From: Scedosporium boydii | Taxonomy: Eukaryota > Ascomycota > Sordariomycetes > Microascales > Microascaceae | Assembly: GCA_002221725.1 (NCBI GenBank) | Contig: NJFT01000081.1 | Span: 62,001 to 126,000, forward strand | Length of the DNA stretch: 64,000 nt | Direction of reading: 5' to 3' | Shown: positions 59,250 to 64,000 of the stretch, in pieces | How the letters are laid out: each line of letters opens with the position of its first letter | Position numbering within the stretch: position 1 is the stretch's first letter | Position numbers and translations under genes: made by a program | Notes under the pieces: model-generated | Databases searched by the model: none | What the model saw: only the letters and a program-made list of their open reading frames with translations | What the model was told of the DNA's origin: nothing

Positions 59250-61256
59250 CTAGCTGGCCGTCGCCGTAGCTGTCAGGGGCGTGGTGGGCTGCAAGAGGCC
59301 ATAAGGATTGCTATTCGGCTTCGGGGAAGTCGATTTCGCGGGCTTCTCCTTCTCCGCCTTCTCTCGCTCAGATGCAGCCTTAGCCTTGGCACCGCGCGCT
59401 CGCTTCGCTGCGCCGCCGCCCCGAGATCCGGGGCCGCCACCTCGGCCAGTGCCGCCGTTACCTCGAGTGGTACCGCCTCGACTTCCTCGACCGCCTCGGC
59501 TACCGCGTCCTCGCTTGGGTGGTTCACTGCGTACTATGTTAGCAACTCTGTTCGAGCCATGCAAATAGACAATGAGGGGAGGGGGGAAAGGATGATTAAC
59601 GTACGATACAGCAGGCTTCTCCACTTCCTGGATGAGAGGGCCTGAGTAAACGAAAAATCCATCTCGGCTGGCCGCCGCTTGCTCCTCCCACAGCAGCTCC
59701 GAGTCATCCACAAAGTCGTCTTCCCTATCGTATTCGTCCTCTTTAAAGTTTCGCTTCTTCTTCGCCGGTTTCGCAGGAACATCAACACCACTGGCAGCAC
59801 CACCGGCGTGGTCCGCGCTCGCGCCCTCGCCGTCGGAAACGTCCTCGGACATCTCATCGCCAGATTCCCTGCCCGATCCGCTCTTCTCAAGCGCCGACGC
59901 AGCGGCGGCGATGCGTGCCTTGCGGTCGCGGTGGGCCGCCAATCGCGGGTGGAGCGCATCCCAGCCGTAGCGGTCCTCAGCCAAGCGCATGAAGTTGACG
60001 TACTTGTTAGTTTCTCCGGGGGCGATGGAGATTTCCAGCACGATGGTTGGTGCCTGGAACTCTTCGCCGGGTTTCGCTTTGCCAAAGTCGAGGATGGACC
60101 GCTCATTCTCTTTCTCTCCGCCCGCCGAGGGTTCTTCGAGGTTATGTGTCTTCGGAGAGGAAGCAGCGGTAGGTGCTATTCTTTGCTTCGGTGAAGGCTT
60201 CTTGGACGTCTGGCCATGCTTGCTCTCTTTCGTCGGCTTATCCTTCGCTTGGGTCTCGGATTTGGCAGATGCGGCCTTCTTGGTTTCCACGGCGAGCGCG
60301 GGGACAGATGTCGGCTTCGGCTTCGTGTCGGGAAGGCTCGAGCGCGGTACTGGCGGTGTAGGAGAAGGAGGAATCGAGGGCGGTTCTTGGGTCGGGCGCA
60401 ACGGCATTACCGGTTGTTGAGAAGACTGCCGTGACACTTGTGGGGGAGAAATAGGGTGGGCGTGCGGCATGGGATCGACGAGAATGGAGATGGACGGCGA
60501 AGCGCTAGCTCGGCTGGACACTTGGGTTGTGGGCTGGCGTGGCGAGTTGATCGAGTTCGTCCCGTAGGGATCGCGTGTGATCATGGTTTCGCGGACGGGG
60601 TCGTAATTTCCGCGAATAGGGTCGTAATTTTGACCGCTGGTGCGAACGGGGACATCGGTCGCGTTTAAAATGTTCTTCATAGAGCTCACGTGTGGCTCAC
60701 GTTTCGGTGCCTTGACAGGGAAATCCTGCTGGCTAGGTGTCTTGGGTTCCATCTTCGGCTCCACGCTGACGAGGTCCGTAATCTTAGTTTGGCGCGAGGG
60801 AACAGCTGGAGGAGTGGCGGCTGTGGGGGTAGGCGACGCATTTGATGCACCAGACGCTAGAGACTTCGAGTCGGCGCCCACGTTCGCTTCGGTGTTAGGT
60901 GCCGACTTTCTCTTGCGCTGTACAGGAGGCGCGTTAGGATCCCTGGGTTTCCTGGGTTTCCGCTGCTTTGGAGCCTCTTGAGTGGTTTCGGTGGTAGCCG
61001 CTGTAGTGGTCTTCGGTTTGACGGTGGTTCCTGGCTTTCGTCCAGGCTTCTTGCGGGGGAGACCGGCCGCTGTTAACTGTACTGGCTGTCCATCTTTCGT
61101 CGCCGCTTCCGAGCCGACGACTATCTCGTCCATATCCTTTCTGGTCGGCTTGTAGGTCCTAGGAGGAGAGGCGGGCGGAGAAATGACGGAAGGGGGCGAA
61201 GAGAGTTCTGGTGATGAGATTCCTGCGGCGGCCCTATCTTGTCGGGCCGTGACCAT
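59250..61256 (-). CDS. HPC2: HIR complex subunit HPC2 (ubinuclein family)
   Basis: Two exons, 61256-59605 and 59526-59250, join in phase 2 to give 642 aa. The frame continues upstream without an ATG (a GTG at 61298 only), so MVTARQDRAAAG is the start, unless an upstream exon is spliced in. The first 390 residues are disordered, with AT-hook-like basic patches (LPRKKPGRKPGTT and RKPRKPRDP). Around 395-450 lies PTIVLEISIAPGETNKYVNF, then the HPC2/ubinuclein core at about 509-541 (YDREDDFVDDSELLWEEQ and RDGFFVYSGPL). The last 80 residues are RG/GGR-rich. The HIR complex deposits H3-H4 independently of replication; this core contacts Hir1/HIRA. Confidence 0.92.
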   Translation of the reverse strand: MVTARQDRAAAGISSPELSSPPSVISPPASPPRTYKPTRKDMDEIVVGSEAATKDGQPVQLTAAGLPRKKPGRKPGTTVKPKTTTAATTETTQEAPKQRKPRKPRDPNAPPVQRKRKSAPNTEANVGADSKSLASGASNASPTPTAATPPAVPSRQTKITDLVSVEPKMEPKTPSQQDFPVKAPKREPHVSSMKNILNATDVPVRTSGQNYDPIRGNYDPVRETMITRDPYGTNSINSPRQPTTQVSSRASASPSISILVDPMPHAHPISPPQVSRQSSQQPVMPLRPTQEPPSIPPSPTPPVPRSSLPDTKPKPTSVPALAVETKKAASAKSETQAKDKPTKESKHGQTSKKPSPKQRIAPTAASSPKTHNLEEPSAGGEKENERSILDFGKAKPGEEFQAPTIVLEISIAPGETNKYVNFMRLAEDRYGWDALHPRLAAHRDRKARIAAAASALEKSGSGRESGDEMSEDVSDGEGASADHAGGAASGVDVPAKPAKKKRNFKEDEYDREDDFVDDSELLWEEQAAASRDGFFVYSGPLIQEVEKPAVSYVNHPFPPPLIVYLHGSNRVANIVRSEPPKRGRGSRGGRGSRGGTTRGNGGTGRGGGPGSRGGGAAKRARGAKAKAASEREKAEKEKPAKSTSPKPNSNPYGLLQPTTPLTATATAS

Positions 61257-62612
61257 GTTGGAATGATAAAATTTTCGCGCTTCCGTGTCTCGTTGCACGT
61301 TCGTAAGAATGGCTTCTTGAGGCTAGCAATCCGCAACAATTGATAGTCTAGTCAAATGCAAACGACTAAGGTCGAAGAACAGGAGAACCTCAAACGGAAT
61401 GTTGAAAAGATGCGTTTCTGGTCGACAAAGGCGAACAAAAATTAAACCATCGACACCGGAAATATGGGGAGAGAGGGGGAAAGAAAAGAAAAGAAAAGAA
61501 AGGCCGGAGCGGCAAAAAAGAATCGAGAATATTTCGGAACCAAATGTGAATCGACAATGGCCTTCTCTCTTGACTGACTGGTACCAGTCGCGAATGGCCT
61601 CGAGGCTAACTCTAATCGCAGGAGCGTGTGGATTTGGCGCGGTAAGGCTTGGTAAATATCGACCAATAGAAAATGAGGCCGGATCAGGCTGCGCCAGTGG
61701 CAGAGCACAGTGGGAACGTGACCAGAAAAAAAGGACTTGGCACCCAGAAACAGCTGAGTGTGGCAGAGTGGGAAATTCCGAGCACCAGGCCCGTGCGTGT
61801 GTGGAGGGAAAAGGGAAATGGGAAAGTCCCGAATAGCCTCACTCGCCGAACAGTAGAAACCTCACGATATCTCGTCCCAACGACAATCGCTTGCTTTTAT
61901 GGTTCGAAAACGCGGTGGAGAGGTCGGGTTCGTGTCAATCAGATTGCATAAATCAAAAGATCGCGATTTCGAGCTTATTATGATGCACTTTTTGAGATGT
62001 ATTCGATGCGGCGACAATGTGTTTTGATGGATTTTCGTCCGATGTGGTCAAATGTGGTGCGTTGTTGTGGTGGGAAAATGAATGGTGTAAAAGAGAGAAT
62101 CGGGGAGAGGAGAGAGTTGGGGGGCGATGTGGTGATGGATACAATTTTTTTTTATCCGGGGAAAGCATCAAGTTCGGGTTTTATCTAGCTCGGATGAGAC
62201 AAGGGAAAATAAGAGCAGGGGGAAATGGGAAAGAGGGAAACAGCGCCCAGTGCAGAGAAACGAGGATGGGAGAATGCGAATGGGGGCAATGGGGGGAAAG
62301 AACAACACAAAGACGTCAGGTGTCGGCCGGAGAAGGGAGAGGGACGCCAGATGAAAAGCTTCATTTTGGGGCATGGAACCAATTTTATTATTAAACACGG
62401 AGCAAAGCGCTATTTGGAGACACTGGTGACTTGGACGTTGGGGGGTGAGAGAATGTGGATCGCCGGGTTGCCAAAAACATAGGGACATCGGTATCATCAG
62501 GATGGGGTGGTGACGGAAGAAGGGAGATTCCTGTCTGGAAGATGGGACATCACGGGCAGAAAGGGGGGCAAAGGGCATCAAAGCAAAGGGCGATGGGGAG
62601 GGGAGCCGTTGG

Positions 62613-62640
62613 GCGGTGATGGGGGTGATGGGGGTGATGG
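62613..62640 (+). repeat. 9-bp minisatellite
   Basis: About three units of GGTGATGGG occur in tandem. Confidence 0.85.
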
Positions 62641-63869
62641 CAACAGTACGGCGGTGGCGGAACATTGACGACTTGGAGAAAAGGCGAGGATGGTAATATG
62701 CTAGAACGAAACCAGCCCGAAGGGAAAACAACACAAACTAACAAGACCGAGACGTCCCACGTCGGCATTGATTGATACTGGGTCACGAAGAGCTCCAAGT
62801 CCAGAGGCAAGCGAAACAGCTCATCCCTGTACAAACTACAAAGGGGTCCAGCGACAGCACCAAATGCACAACAAAGACGAGAGCGGCCAGACATCAACTG
62901 CACTAATATACTTCGTACATCGATGCGGCATGCCTCGGAGGGAACAAGGTGGGTGGCGCCAAGATTGGAAGCGACGCAGAGAAGGGCCCGATTTGGTTGC
63001 ACATGGAGAAACGGGCATCGGACCTGGAACCTGATGAACGAACATTAACGTAACTCGTAGCCCCAGAGGGGCAAAGAGTCAAGGTACACAGCACCAGCGA
63101 TTGGGGGCGGTACACGGGAATATCCCGGTATTGTACATCGTGGGTGCATGGTTGGGGCTGCCAGAAAAGTCCAAGGCACATGTACTCCATACATAGAAGG
63201 AGAAGGTACAGGCCTCTGCACTCCACAACCCACTTAAGACGTACCAGTACATTGTACATTCGTGATTGACATGGGAGAGTTCATCTCAGCTGCCCATCAT
63301 TCCCACTTGTACTGGTACCCGAGATTCTGTACCCGCACCTTATTTCCCGATTTAGGTACGCATTGGAGAGGAAGCATGCAATTTTCTTTGTCTGCAAGGG
63401 CGACCAAAAAATTGATTGTGTTGCCAGCAATCGCAGGAGCCAATGAGTCGACACCACAAATAATATTACGTTGTAAAGATTCCCTATGGATATTCGCAAG
63501 TCCCTTTTCCGCTTGCGACAGAAAATGATTTCGCATCGAAGAGAATCGGAACTACCCGACAATTGTTTGTTGTCGTCGGTAGTCACTGCCCAGGATGAAA
63601 TCGCGCTTAACAAATACCGCAAATGTTTCTCATCAAAGTATCGGTACCTGTGTATCTCCCTGAACCATCCGGGAAGAGGGAACGGTGCATCTGCAGGGAA
63701 GGAGAAGCCAATGGGTGGCAGGGGTACAAGTTGGTCATCCAGCCACATTTGTCCCCGCACCATTCTGCTCCCGCTCCAAGTCTGCAGTTCAAATGTCAGT
63801 TTCAACGCTATCCACACAATGGGGTACGTAGGGTCTCACGTCGGTTTTACGGTAAAAAAATATCAATCA

Positions 63870-63879
63870 ATCAATTGAT
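63870..63879. repeat. Palindrome ATCAATTGAT, copy 4
   Basis: Exact copy, preceded by ATCAATCA, close to the window end. Confidence 0.8.
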
Positions 63880-64000
63880 TCAATGCTCCTCCGTGCACGA
63901 AGTAATACGGAACACAACTCAACAGACTTCCCTCCACTGAGGGTTCAAAGTACAATAGGGGGCAAATGTCCCCCAAAATCAAGTCGCCTCAGCAGAACTT

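Larger units (their letters stand above)
61257..64000. other. Intergenic to window end, 2.7 kb
   Basis: No gene supported. It holds a 9-bp minisatellite (62613-62640), a TACTTCGTAC near-copy at about 62910, ATCAATTGAT at 63870 and several GGTACC/GTACC words. The first few hundred bases are the HPC2 promoter. A gene may begin beyond 64000. Confidence 0.5.

Noticed and set aside
62168..62734. A 188-codon minus-strand open frame near the window end
   Set aside because: Overlaps the 9-bp minisatellite and is rich in Ser, Pro and Phe from simple sequence; no family features.

Overview
This window is nuclear DNA of a filamentous ascomycete (Pezizomycotina; Sordariomycetes is my best guess, by inference only). 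The evidence is short introns of about 50-170 nt with GTANGT-type donors and YAG/AAG acceptors, 5' leaders rich in C and T, gene density of about one per 3 kb on both strands without operons, and a gene set typical of moulds: a LysM/GH18 chitinase, AIM24, NOP9, HPC2, SURF6, VPS74 and a standalone GAR transformylase. I see no rRNA, tRNA, CRISPR array or intact transposon. Twenty protein-coding genes could be built, and their exons join in frame. Exon coordinates are given in each entry.

Layout. 1-6.6 kb: a PAP2-type lipid phosphatase and a kinesin-10 chromokinesin on the minus strand, then AIM24 on the plus strand, divergent from the kinesin. 8.9-18.7 kb: an MFS monocarboxylate-type transporter, a possible zinc-binding nuclear protein, the purine enzyme GART divergent from the ribosome-biogenesis factor NOP9, and an AMMECR1 protein. 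21.4-29.5 kb: a secretory block holding a 75-aa small secreted protein, a DUF7136-like secreted protein and, divergent from it, a 1434-aa chitinase with three LysM modules, a CBM18 and a GH18 domain, of the killer-toxin-alpha-like subgroup. 31.4-43.4 kb: a four-pass membrane protein, an HNH protein, two conserved unknown multi-exon genes, a cysteine-rich single-pass membrane protein with a cytoplasmic tail, and an HSL-type esterase. 45.3-61.3 kb: a Ras-like GTPase without a CAAX box, a group II PLP decarboxylase, VPS74/GOLPH3, SURF6 and HPC2.

The housekeeping genes work in unrelated processes: nucleolar rRNA maturation (NOP9, SURF6), HIR histone deposition (HPC2), Golgi retention (VPS74), purine synthesis (GART), mitochondrial inner-membrane organisation (AIM24) and mitosis (kinesin-10). 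The one local grouping that looks functional is the secreted chitin-directed block at 21.4-29.5 kb.

The gene-poor intervals (18.7-21.4, 46.1-50.5, 52.3-54.0 and 61.3-64.0 kb) carry two over-represented short words outside coding sequence: GTACTTCGTAC (with a GTACGGAGTAC variant) and the 10-bp palindrome ATCAATTGAT. These are the main structure not explained by the genes.
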